Part shown: one piece after another, positions 17,904 to 26,859 of the stretch
How the letters are laid out: the number at the start of each line of letters is the position of its first letter
Position numbering within the stretch: position 1 is the first letter of the stretch
Assembly (NCBI RefSeq): GCF_000614065.1
Contig: NZ_BAKG01000002.1
Location: forward strand, 1 to 64,000
From: Prevotella dentasini JCM 15908
Lineage (GTDB): Bacteria; Bacteroidota; Bacteroidia; Bacteroidales; Bacteroidaceae
Length of the DNA stretch: 64,000 bases
Direction: 5' to 3'
The notes under the pieces: generated by a model
The model's database searches: none
What the model saw: only the letters and a program-made list of their open reading frames with translations
What the model was told of the DNA's origin: nothing
Translations under genes and position numbers: made by a program

Positions 17904-18461
17904 ATGTCAATGGCAACAGAAAGAAAAGAACGTTTCCGTCAGCAGTTTCAGCAGTACTATCCTGTCCTTTGCAGGATAGCACACGGATATGTTGCCGACC
18001 CCGACGACTGCGAAGACATCGTGCAAGACCTCTTTGTCAGTGTCTGGAGCCGTGGGAAGGACGAGCTGCCCGACGACGAGCTGGGAGCTTACCTGAAGAT
18101 GGCCGTACGCAACAACTGCCTTACCTTTCTGCGCAACCGCCGGTCATCGGATACCGTTTCGGTCGACGAAAAGCCATCGGCACTGGCGGATGCCGCCACC
18201 GACGATACCGCCACGACCGACTATGCGGCCATTCTCGGGCGCGTGCTCGACCAAATGCCACCGAAGTGCAGGGAAGTCTTCGTGATGTGCAAGCTGCAGA
18301 AGATGCGCTATAGAGAGATTGCCGACGCACTGAATATCTCGGAAAAGACGGTAGAGAATCATATCGGCAAGGCTATCAGAATCATTCGCGACTACGGTAC
18401 GGCCCATCCGCTGTTACTCTTGCTTCTCGCCTCATTACAAATTATTGCTACTGACGTATGA
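17904..18461 (+). CDS. ECF-type RNA polymerase sigma factor
   Basis: 185-aa sigma-70 family factor of the Bacteroidetes FecI-like group. Region 2 is visible as LCRIAHGYVADPDDCEDIVQ and DLFVSVW. Region 4 is visible as LDQMPPKCREVFVMCKLQKM and the helix-turn-helix YREIADALNISEKTVENHIG. The stop overlaps the FecR gene start (ATGA at 18458), so the two are coupled. It should drive genes in response to a signal relayed from the TonB receptor through FecR. Confidence 0.93.
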   Translation: MSMATERKERFRQQFQQYYPVLCRIAHGYVADPDDCEDIVQDLFVSVWSRGKDELPDDELGAYLKMAVRNNCLTFLRNRRSSDTVSVDEKPSALADAATDDTATTDYAAILGRVLDQMPPKCREVFVMCKLQKMRYREIADALNISEKTVENHIGKAIRIIRDYGTAHPLLLLLLASLQIIATDV

Positions 18462-19408
18462 AAACTAAGATGAATATAGACGAAATATTGGCACGCCACT
18501 TTGCCAATGAGCCGCTCGCGGATGCCGGGCAGGCTATATTGGACTCCTTTCAGTCCGAACATAAGCAGGAGTATGACCGTATGGTCAGGCTGATGCAGCG
18601 CATTGATGCCGGCAGGGAGCTTCCCGGGAAGCCCTTGGCGGTTGACGTGGAGGCTGCATGGCAGAAGGTGGAATGTCGGTTGGAAGAGGAACGGAAACCG
18701 CTTCTCGTGCGTTTGCGTCCTGTTCTCGGCATTGCCGCCTCTCTGTTGCTGCTGATAGGCGCAGCGGTGTTCTTCTATGGCAGACATTCGGGAACGCAGC
18801 TTTATGCCAATACGGGGAATACGGGCGATACCATCCTGCTGAAAGACGGCTCGAGGGTGGTGCTGTATCCTCATTCAGAGTTGTCTTTCACGACTGGCGA
18901 CAAGTCCGGGCGAGTGGCAAGTCTGACGGGCAAGGCCTTTTTCAATGTCCGGCACACCGGTCAGCCGTTTACGGTGGAGGCCGACGAATTGGATGTCCGG
19001 GTGCTCGGCACGTCGTTTATGGTAGACGGAACGAAAGAGGGAAGCGAGCGTGTCAGTGTCTCCACCGGGCGCGTGCAGGTTGTCCTCAACGAGCAGACGG
19101 CTGTCCTCACGCGCGGCGAGCAGATTTCCGTCAGTGCGGGACAGCTCGGCAGCAAGACGAGGATGCCCGGGACAAGGGACGGCAGAAAGACCTTCGTCTT
19201 CAGGGATACGCCTATAAGCGAAGCCGTCAGGCAGATAGAAAAGGAGATGGACGTGGAGATAAGGCTGGAGGCAGACGTCGCTTCGGGCAACCGGGTTACC
19301 ACGCGGCTCGACATCAGCGAGCCTTCTGAGGCCGTCAGGGAGCTTTCGATGCTCTGCAACTGCCGTTACGACTCCGTTTCTCCGCTGAAATACCGTATGT
19401 ATAGGTAA
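18458..19408 (+). CDS. FecR-family anti-sigma factor
   Basis: 316-aa inner-membrane protein. The cytoplasmic N-terminus (about 90 residues, binding the sigma factor) is followed by a membrane helix (VLGIAASLLLLIGAAVFFYG). The FecR domain follows with LLKDGSRVVLYPHSELSFTT, LTGKAFFNVRHTGQPFTVEA and VLGTSFMVDG. A C-terminal DUF4974/STN-like domain contains FRDTPISEAVRQIEKEMDVE and ELSMLCNCRYDSVSPLKYRM. It overlaps the sigma gene by 4 bp and precedes the STN-bearing receptor, completing a trans-envelope signalling set. Confidence 0.92.
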   Translation: MKTKMNIDEILARHFANEPLADAGQAILDSFQSEHKQEYDRMVRLMQRIDAGRELPGKPLAVDVEAAWQKVECRLEEERKPLLVRLRPVLGIAASLLLLIGAAVFFYGRHSGTQLYANTGNTGDTILLKDGSRVVLYPHSELSFTTGDKSGRVASLTGKAFFNVRHTGQPFTVEADELDVRVLGTSFMVDGTKEGSERVSVSTGRVQVVLNEQTAVLTRGEQISVSAGQLGSKTRMPGTRDGRKTFVFRDTPISEAVRQIEKEMDVEIRLEADVASGNRVTTRLDISEPSEAVRELSMLCNCRYDSVSPLKYRMYR

Positions 19409-19486
19409 ATGTTCCCACGGACTTTCCGGGGGAGAAGGCCGCATCGGGCGGTCTGGCCGGGGGAATATATATAGAACAAGGAATTA

Positions 19487-22194
19487 TTGCATAGGCTACT
19501 GTTGACAATCATCATGATGCTGCTGACGCTCTCGGTGAGCGCGCAGTCATCGGTGGCAGAGGAAGTTATCCGTGTGGAGGCTTCTTCTGCACCGTGCATC
19601 AATGGTTCGACCGAATAGAGAGGGAGGGCAGGGTGGTGCTTGCCTATAACCCTTCGATGATAGAGATGTCGCGCCCCGTCGCGCTTACGGTGTCGGGGCG
19701 GATGACGGTAAGGCAGCTTCTTTCCTATCTGCTCGCAGGCTACGACTATCGGATAGAGCCGATGCCGGGACGGAAGATACTGATTCAGGTTGCAGGGAAG
19801 ACTGAGCGGACTGGCAAGGGCGAGGGGCAGGCCGCCCGCAACGGAACTCTGCCGCCCGGAGAGCGGACCGTCGAAGTGGCTGCCGGGACTGCATCGCTCC
19901 GCCAGTGGCTCGATGCCATTCAGCAACAGGCAGGAATCACCCTCCTGTTTACTCCTTCCGAGCTTGACATGAAGCGGCAGACGTCGTTCAGGGCAGGTGG
20001 TGCCATTACGGTGAGGAAGCTGCTCGGCATCCTGCTGAAAGACTATGTGTACAGCCTTGAGACGCTGTCGGCTGACCGTCTGCGCATAGCGGTGGACCAT
20101 CCGCTGCGGTTCGACATAACGGGGACGGTGCGCGAGGCGGAGAGTAACGAGAAGCTGCTCGGCGCCACCGTCACGGTGATTGACTGCAACGGCCATAGCA
20201 ACCATGCCGTTACCGACCGGAACGGATTCTTCAACGTCGCCGTGTGCGGCGGAAGCTGCACGCTGACGATTTCGTACGTGGGCTATGCCTCCTATACGGA
20301 GCGGTTCGACATAGCCGGAGACCGTCTCCTGTCCGTCCGGCTGGCACCGCTCCCCTACGAGATAAAGACCGTGCAGGTGCATCGGCGCAAGAGCATGGAG
20401 GAGATGGACGAGGTGGCGCCGTCGAACCTTGTCTCGTTCAGCAATGCCGACCTGTTTTCCCAAATCCGTATCCTGCCCGGCGTGTCGTCTGCCGTGCCGA
20501 ACATGAACTTCAACGTAGCCGGCGGCTCTGCCGACGAGAACCTTTTTCTGCTCGAGGGCTTCCCGGTCTACAATCCCGGACATATCAACTCGATGCTGAC
20601 GCTCTTCAACGGCGATGCCCTGAAAAGCGTATCTTTCTACAACAGCTTCATTCCCACGCAGTACGAGGGGCGGCTCTCCTCGGTTACCGACGTGCATCTC
20701 AGGGAGGGCAACAAGCGCGACTTTGCCAGTACGCTCTCGCTCGACATGCCTTCGGCCTCGGTGGTGCTTGAGGGGCCGATAGTCAGGGACAAGGTCTCCT
20801 GTCTGGTGAGCGGACGGCGCAGCTGGTTCGACTTATTCGGCAATATGATTTCGGACGAGGACTTTACCAACCACACCTTCTACGACTTCAATGCCAAGCT
20901 GTCCTGCGACCTCGACTCGGTAACCTCGCTGGAGGTGTCCGGCTACAACTCGTGCGACGACTATCACGTCTCCGACAACGGCAGGAAGGAGACGATGCTG
21001 CACTGGAACAACCAGCTCTTCTCGCTCCATTTCAGCACGCTCGTCAGCTCCAAGGTCGCCAATACCACCTCTCTCGCCTTCGGGCGGCATACCAACCGGG
21101 CCAATGCCGACACCTTCGGGATGGACAGCGTGGGCATCCTGCGCAGCCGCATCCGCAGTGTCTATGCCAATACGGAGTTTTCCTACAGTCCCGGTTCGCT
21201 CTATACGATGCGCTGGGGCATGAAGGGCGTGTTCGAGAAGTATGGTCTGGCCGCCTTCGGCATGTCGCTCCCCAACGAGTGGGAGCCGGTGAAGCAGCTG
21301 TCGCTCTTCTACGACAACCGCCTGCGCATATTTCCTTGGCTCTATGCGCAGGTGGGCGTCAACTACGTCTTCTACGTCCCGACCAACTACCGACGCTTCA
21401 GCAGCGTGCAGCCCCGGTTCTCGCTGAAGTTCGCCGCGGGCGGCAACGACCTGCTGCACTTCACCTTCTCGCGGATGGAGCAGTTCTATCACCACATCCG
21501 CCTGCTGGACGTCTCTACCCCGTTCGACTTCATGATGCCGAGCATCGCGGGCTTCAAGCCCAGCACCGCCACGCACTGCGAGCTGGGATGGAAGCATTTC
21601 AGCCGGCAGGGCATACTCGAGCTGTCGGCCTACTACAAGCGGCGCAACAATGTCCTCGCCTTGCGCCCCGACGTGTATATAGAGGACAGCGAGTGGGCGA
21701 AGTACATCATGGTGGGCAGGGGCGACAGCTACGGTGCCAGCCTCTATTACTACGACGGGTGGAAGCGGCTGAAGTGGCAGCTCTCCTATACGATTTCCAA
21801 GAGCCGGGAATGGTTCGACTATCTGCCGGACCGCCGCCGCGTGCCCTCGCTCTACGACGTTCCGCATGTATTCAACGGTGCCGTCTCCTGCGAGGTGGGC
21901 AGGCACTCGCTCCTCACCTTGGGCGGAAACCTCCATTCGGGGAAGGTGCTCATGGATGTCGTAGACGAGTCTGACGAAGCGTTCTCCACCTTCCGCAGCC
22001 AGCGCGACCCGCTCCGTTACCGCGTCGATGCCAGTTACACGTTCCGCAAGGAGTTCCGCCGCTCGAAGCTCCTCCTGCGCGTCGGGCTGTACAACATCCT
22101 CGGCAATCCGCCGGAAGACGAGATGTCGTTCTATTTCTCCTTCAAGATAAAGAACCACTGCATGCCTTTCGGCACCGTGTCGTTTAAGTTCTGA
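19487..22194 (+). CDS. TonB-dependent signalling receptor with two STN domains, frameshifted
   Basis: Outer-membrane active-transport receptor. The apparent signal peptide MHRLLLTIIMMLLTLSVSAQ uses TTG at 19487; ATG 19514 is the alternative. One G is missing at about 19588. Restoring it gives VEASSGTVHQWFDRIEREG and links to the long frame, 902 aa in all. Two successive STN-like domains follow, the second beginning VEVAAGTASLRQWLDAIQQQ. Next are a carboxypeptidase-like domain (ITGTVREAESNEKLLGATVT), a plug (LFSQIRILPGVSSAVPNMNF) and a barrel ending GTVSFKF. No SusD partner is present. It lies downstream of sigma and FecR genes, so it should be both transporter and signal input. Confidence 0.87.
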
Positions 22195-22454
22195 GCCGTC
22201 CGGCCCTTTCTTCCCGGGCAGCCTTGCCTGCCGCTTGGCTGCCAGTGTCCCTGCCTTGCAGGCGTGGCGGCGCGCTCTTTCCCCTTTCTCTCCCCGGCCG
22301 CGGCTGTATGTCTTCATGAAAGCCGGCCGCTGGGGACGTGCTTCCCCAATGACGGATACGGTGCTCTTGGGAGGAAAAATCGTTATATATTTGGAGAGAG
22401 AAAGTGCTTTTTCAGCAATCCGACGGCACCTCCCGGGAAAGACTTCCTGCGTTT
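22195..22454. other. Intergenic GC-rich spacer, no gene seen
   Basis: Short overlapping frames occur in all three plus-strand frames here and through the following palindrome array, but none has recognisable residues, a credible signal sequence or a promoter. I read it as noncoding. Confidence 0.6.
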
Positions 22455-22549
22455 TGGGAAAAAGGTACGTACTTTTCACCAAAAAAGTACCTACTTTTCG
22501 GGCAAAAAGTACGTACTTTTTCTGCAAAACGTACGTACTTTTTTTCAGC
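22455..22549. repeat. Tandem array of four AAAGTACGTACTTT palindromes
   Basis: Four consecutive units of 22-26 bp, starting at about 22455, 22481, 22504 and 22526. Each is built on the palindrome aaaagtacgtactttt with slight variation (ggtacgtactttt, aagtacctactttt, aagtacgtacttttt, cgtacgtactttttt). The spacers are 3-6 nt and differ (cacc, cgggc, ctgc). They are too short and too similar to be CRISPR spacers. Confidence 0.85.
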
Positions 22550-22791
22550 GTCGGAGGATGCTTTTGCAACGGCTTGGCAGTCAGCTTGTTATGTGAACGG
22601 CCGGAGAGGGCGGGATTTCCGGGAACCGATGCCGTCTTCCTCCCCCTCTTCTGAATTTCCGGGCCGTTCCCCCTTTCTCTCCTCTATGTCTTTTTTTCTT
22701 ACAAAACGGGAATCTCCTGTGCATCGGGACGCCGGCCGCCGCACTGCCCTGTGCCGCTGGCCTGCCACGTTAATTTACTTATTTTTAGGTA

Positions 22792-22822
22792 TTGCCAGTC
22801 CCGTACATTCGCATTATCTTTG
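22792..22822 (+). promoter_or_regulatory. Promoter of the receptor/lipoprotein/methyltransferase cluster
   Basis: TTG at 22792-22794 and TATCTTTG at 22815-22822 are spaced by 20 bp. Transcription from here would give a leader of over 200 nt before the receptor start. Confidence 0.65.
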
Positions 22823-22910
22823 CATCCGATAACTTATTTACTACATGAATTACCATAAATGACGTTGAAAAGGAAAGACCACATACGTGTTTTGGCACCC
22901 AAGGTGAATA

Positions 22911-22939
22911 GTGCGCTGTCTGTATTACGGACGGCGCAC
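22911..22939 (+). promoter_or_regulatory. Leader hairpin, possible attenuator
   Basis: A 13-bp stem (gtgcgctgtctgt with acggacggcgcac, two G-T pairs, loop att) is followed by a pyrimidine run ttctcttttc. It sits mid-leader between the promoter and the receptor start, as an intrinsic terminator or regulatory stem would. No cobalamin, TPP or other known riboswitch core is recognised around it. Confidence 0.6.
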
Positions 22940-23048
22940 TTCTCTTTTCTGAACGGTTCGGAATATTATTCGTTTTTAATCTATCAATGAAATATGAGAA
23001 GCAAAAAGACAAGGACAAACTTCCTCCGCGTGCAGTGCGGTGCCCGTC

Positions 23049-25394
23049 ATGGCGCGGGCGGGTAGGAAATGGCTGCCGGTGCTGCTGGCGTGGCTCTTCG
23101 GGACGCTGACAGTGGCGGCGCAGGAAGCCGTGGTTTACGGAACGATTACGGACGAGAAGACGGGCGAGCCGCTTGCAGGCGCATCGGTGTCGGCCGTGGA
23201 GGGCAGGGTCGGGGCGGTCTCTGACGCCGGCGGCTGCTATCGGCTGAGGATTCAGGCAGGGCGCATGCAGCTGACCTTCCAGTATATGGGATACAAGACT
23301 GCACGGCGCGACCTGACCGTGCACGACAGCCTGCGGTGCGACGTACGGCTGCGCACGGCCGAGAACGAGCTGGGCGAGGTGACGGTAACGGCACGCAGCG
23401 AGATGCGCCGGCTGAAGGAGTCGGCCATGCCCATCTCCGTCATAGGGCAGCGGCAGCTGCAGGGCACGGCCTCCAGCATCAACGACGTGCTCGCCCGTAC
23501 CGTCGGCGTTACCGTGCGCAACACGGGCGGCATGGGCAGCGCGTCGCGCATCTCCGTCCGCGGACTGGAGGGAAAGCGCATGGGAATGTACGTCGACGAC
23601 GCACCCATGTCGCAGCTGAGCAACTTCGTGGCCCTGAACGACATCCCCACCAACATGATTGAGCGCATAGAGGTGTATAAGGGCATCGTTCCCTACAAGT
23701 TCGGAGGCTCGGCACTGGGCGGGGCCGTCAATGTGGTGACGAAGGAATATCCGCCCGTCTACTTCGACGTATCCTACGAGATTGGCTCCTTCGGCACCCA
23801 TCAGGTGTCGGCCGTGATGAAGCGCACCGACCGCAGGAGCGGCCTGCAGTTCGGCATCGGCGGCGTCTGCACGCTGGCCAAGAACAACTACAGGATGGCC
23901 TTGGACAACCTCGGCGGCCGCACGGTGGAGCGGAATCACGACCGTTTCGGCAAGATAATGGGCGGCATGTCGCTGAAAGCCACCAAGTGGTGGTTCGACG
24001 AGATGAAGCTGGAACTCGTCGCCATGAAGACCCGGCAGGAGATACAGGGTATCGACTTCGACGTGCGCGAGGCCTACAACCATTCGGTTAACTATATTAC
24101 GGCACTGACGCTGAAGCGCAGGAATTTCTTCCTCGACGGGCTCGATCTCGACTTCGATGCAGGCTATGTCGCCGGCAGGTACGGACTGCGCGACAAGGCC
24201 ATGCACCGCTACGACTGGGACGGCAGGGAGCTTCCGCCCGTATCGGCGTTCGGAGGCGAGCAGAACAGCTTCCCGTCCGACGGGCGCAACCGTTCGGGCG
24301 AGCTGACGGCGAAGCTCAACATGGGCTATACCGTCGACATGCACCACACGGTGAACCTCAACATCTACGCCGACCGTACCTCCCTCCATCCCAGCGACTC
24401 GCTGATGGACAGGGCACTGGGCTTCCGCTCCAACTTCCCGAGCAGGATGAACACCCTCACCGTAGGCTTTTCCTACGACCTGACGCTCTTCGGCGGCCGG
24501 TTTCAGAACGCCTTCACGCTGAAGAGCTTCCTCTTCTCGTCCGACTCGCGCAGCATCGACACCTATTCCGTAAACGAACCCGAGCCGGTAAGGGTATCCA
24601 AGAACTACCTCGGATTCAGCGACGCACTGCGCTACAAGTTCACCGACGATCTGATGCTCAAGGCCTCGTTCAACTCCGAGGTGCGCATCCCGACGAGCGA
24701 GGAGCTCATCGGAAACGGATACTCCATCCTCGCCTCGCCGGCACTGAAGCCCGAGCGCACGACGGGAGCCAACGTCGGACTGCTCTACCGGCGGGTGAAG
24801 GCAGACGGCGGACTCGTGGAGGTGGAGCTGAACGGATTCTACAATCAGCTGGAAGACATGATACGGTTTACGCCAGACATGATACCGACCATGGCGCGAT
24901 ACCGCAACTTCGGCAGCGTCCGTACCAAGGGCGTGGAGCTGGAGGCCAAGGGCGACGTCTGTCCGCTGCTTTACCTCTATGCCAACGGGACGTATCAGGA
25001 CCTCCGCGACGTGCGGAAGACCATCCCCGGAACGGAAGTGGAGAACCCCACACACGGCATGCGCATCCCGAACGTGCCCTATCTGCTGGCCAACTTCGGC
25101 GCGGAGCTGCACCGGGAGAACCTCTTCGGCGGCCGAGGACAGAACACGCGCCTGCTCTTCGATGCCTCCTACGTCCACCGCTACTTCTACGATTTCGAGA
25201 TGAGCAAGTATCAGGAGCGCAGGATTCCCACCTCCCTGACAATGGACGCAGCCGTGGAGCACAGCTTCGACAACGACCGCTGGACGCTCACCCTCAAGAT
25301 GAGGAACCTTGCCGGACGCCGCGTCGTCTCCGAGCTGAACCGCCCTCTGCCGGGCCGCTACGTAGGCTTCAAGGTGAGATACCTGTTTAAGTAG
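23049..25394 (+). CDS. TonB-dependent outer-membrane receptor
   Basis: 781-aa receptor (from ATG 23049). The signal peptide MARAGRKWLPVLLAWLFGTL ends at VAAQ. A GTG at 23040 is in frame, and an ATG at 22994 is out of frame. Residues 20-105 form a carboxypeptidase-like domain (VYGTITDEKTGEPLAGASVS). The plug follows (SINDVLARTVGVTVRNTGGM, RISVRGLEGKRMGMYVDDAP, IERIEVYKGIVPYKFGGSAL). The barrel ends PGRYVGFKVRYLFK. The plug style is that of siderophore, heme or cobalamin receptors rather than SusC. No SusD or STN is present. The next gene is a surface-type lipoprotein, then a methyltransferase and TetR regulator, so a small-molecule or metal-chelate substrate is likely. Confidence 0.92.
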   Translation: MARAGRKWLPVLLAWLFGTLTVAAQEAVVYGTITDEKTGEPLAGASVSAVEGRVGAVSDAGGCYRLRIQAGRMQLTFQYMGYKTARRDLTVHDSLRCDVRLRTAENELGEVTVTARSEMRRLKESAMPISVIGQRQLQGTASSINDVLARTVGVTVRNTGGMGSASRISVRGLEGKRMGMYVDDAPMSQLSNFVALNDIPTNMIERIEVYKGIVPYKFGGSALGGAVNVVTKEYPPVYFDVSYEIGSFGTHQVSAVMKRTDRRSGLQFGIGGVCTLAKNNYRMALDNLGGRTVERNHDRFGKIMGGMSLKATKWWFDEMKLELVAMKTRQEIQGIDFDVREAYNHSVNYITALTLKRRNFFLDGLDLDFDAGYVAGRYGLRDKAMHRYDWDGRELPPVSAFGGEQNSFPSDGRNRSGELTAKLNMGYTVDMHHTVNLNIYADRTSLHPSDSLMDRALGFRSNFPSRMNTLTVGFSYDLTLFGGRFQNAFTLKSFLFSSDSRSIDTYSVNEPEPVRVSKNYLGFSDALRYKFTDDLMLKASFNSEVRIPTSEELIGNGYSILASPALKPERTTGANVGLLYRRVKADGGLVEVELNGFYNQLEDMIRFTPDMIPTMARYRNFGSVRTKGVELEAKGDVCPLLYLYANGTYQDLRDVRKTIPGTEVENPTHGMRIPNVPYLLANFGAELHRENLFGGRGQNTRLLFDASYVHRYFYDFEMSKYQERRIPTSLTMDAAVEHSFDNDRWTLTLKMRNLAGRRVVSELNRPLPGRYVGFKVRYLFK

Positions 25395-25520
25395 AACTGG
25401 CTGGCAGTGGTGCCGGACAGCGGCGGCCAAGGGTGTCGTACACCATAGGCCGTAGGCCGGCAGGACAAAGCCCGCAACTGATGCAGACAGAAACATTCAA
25501 CAATCAAAACAAATAAAGCA

Positions 25521-26768
25521 ATGAGAAACTTAAAATCAATCCTTTCCGCCATCGCCATGATGGCACTCGTCTGCTCATGCAGCAGCGACAGCGACAACCC
25601 CGTGCCCAACCCGACACCGACTCCGCCGGCTGAGGCCTTCAAGGGCGTCATCTTCGCGACCAGTATCACCAATCCCGAGGGAAACAACGGCAGCGGCTAC
25701 ATGCAGGCATTGCCCGATATGCTGTCCGGGACCTACGACAACAGCAACGGTGTCCCCGTCGGCTTCGGCGTCAGTCCCATCCCTGTGGAGTCGGGCAGCG
25801 TCTATGTGTTGCCCGACTACATGGGCAACGCCAAGGCCGAGATAGTCCGCTATGGTATTGACGCTGCCGGGAAGTGGGAAAAGAAGGGCGTGCTGCCTAT
25901 CCCGGCCGGTGCCGCAGCCTGCAACATCGTCGAGCTGAACAGCGAGAAAGCCTACGTCAGTCTTCAGGGACTGGGAATTGTGATGGCGTTCAACCCGGCT
26001 ACGATGGCCCGGCTGGCCGACATCGACCTCAACAGCCTCAGGCAGGAAGACACGAGAGTGGCCCCGGCGGCGATGATTATCCGCAACGGCAAGCTCTTCG
26101 TAGGCCTGAATCAGATGAACGCCCAGTACATGCCTGCACGGAACAACATAGAGCTGGCCGTGATAGACACGAAGACCGACAAGGTGGAGAAGCACATCGT
26201 CAACACCACGCTGGGACTCTGTTTTGCCACGCGCCCCATCTCGCCCCGGTCCATCTTCATGGACGAGAACCGGGACATCTACATCAACTGCATCGGTTCG
26301 TTCGGCTTCATTCCCGAGTTTCATGGCGGCATCGTGCGCATCAAGAACGGCTCTACCGACATAGACCCCGGCTACAGCATCCGCTGCGACCAGACCGAGG
26401 TCTCGGGGCTTCCCGCTAAGTATGCCGACTTCTTCGGTGAGGTCTGCTATGGCGGCAACGGGCAGCTCTATGCCTACGCCAATTGCTATCTGCTCGACCC
26501 CAAGGGAATGGAGAATCCGTATCTCAGCCTGACCAACATCCCCGTCGTCATTGACCTGAAGCAGAAGAGCATCAGCGTCATCAAGGGCATGGAAATCTCC
26601 AATCCGCAGGGCATCGCCATCGGCAGATACAAGAACCTGATGGTCTTCGGCAGTGCGAACAAGAAGGCGAACGGCTTCTATACCTACAATCCCGCGACGA
26701 AGGAGGTGGCAGGCCCCGTCATGCAGGTGAAGGGCAACCCGACCTTCTTCCACAGCTTTGCGAAGTAA
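25521..26768 (+). CDS. Beta-propeller lipoprotein (DUF4374-like)
   Basis: 415-aa lipoprotein with the signal MRNLKSILSAIAMMALVCSC, lipidation at Cys18 or Cys20, then an Asp/Ser and Pro-rich linker (SSDSDNPVPNPTPTPP). This is consistent with surface exposure. The rest shows repeated blades such as VYVLPDYMGNAKAEIVRYGI, AYVSLQGLGIVMAFNPATM and IELAVIDTKTDKVEKHIV. The layout resembles DUF4374 propellers, which accompany TonB receptors in Bacteroides iron-uptake systems. It starts 126 bp after the receptor and probably captures the same ligand. The family assignment is from memory and needs a profile search. Confidence 0.75.
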   Translation: MRNLKSILSAIAMMALVCSCSSDSDNPVPNPTPTPPAEAFKGVIFATSITNPEGNNGSGYMQALPDMLSGTYDNSNGVPVGFGVSPIPVESGSVYVLPDYMGNAKAEIVRYGIDAAGKWEKKGVLPIPAGAAACNIVELNSEKAYVSLQGLGIVMAFNPATMARLADIDLNSLRQEDTRVAPAAMIIRNGKLFVGLNQMNAQYMPARNNIELAVIDTKTDKVEKHIVNTTLGLCFATRPISPRSIFMDENRDIYINCIGSFGFIPEFHGGIVRIKNGSTDIDPGYSIRCDQTEVSGLPAKYADFFGEVCYGGNGQLYAYANCYLLDPKGMENPYLSLTNIPVVIDLKQKSISVIKGMEISNPQGIAIGRYKNLMVFGSANKKANGFYTYNPATKEVAGPVMQVKGNPTFFHSFAK

Positions 26769-26782
26769 GCCCGTCAATAGCC

Positions 26783-26818
26783 CCGGCTGTTTGCTGACAG
26801 TAGGCGGCAAACAGCCGG
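26783..26818 (+). promoter_or_regulatory. Intercistronic hairpin
   Basis: ccggctgtttgc (26783-26794) pairs perfectly with gcaaacagccgg (26807-26818). There is no T-run, so it may stabilise or process the message between the lipoprotein and methyltransferase genes instead of ending it. Confidence 0.6.
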
Positions 26819-26859
26819 TAAGGTGTTTCTTGTAAACGAATCATAAACGAAAGTCAACA

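Noticed and set aside
22455-22549. CRISPR array
   Set aside because: Units are palindromes with 3-6 nt gaps, no 25-40 nt spacers and no cas genes nearby.
20833-22569. 578-codon minus-strand frame opposite the TonB receptor
   Set aside because: Shadow frame. It also runs through the TACGTA array, which no real gene would do without a repeat protein signature.
22235-22832. Small plus-strand ORFs over the palindrome array
   Set aside because: Three overlapping frames are open because the repeat lacks stops; none has a start context or family features.
22823-23048. Cobalamin or other known riboswitch upstream of the receptor
   Set aside because: No B12-box-like or TPP-like core could be found by eye; only the single strong hairpin remains.
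22785-25496. 903-codon minus-strand frame opposite the second receptor
   Set aside because: Shadow frame; the plus strand encodes a full TonB receptor with plug and barrel motifs.
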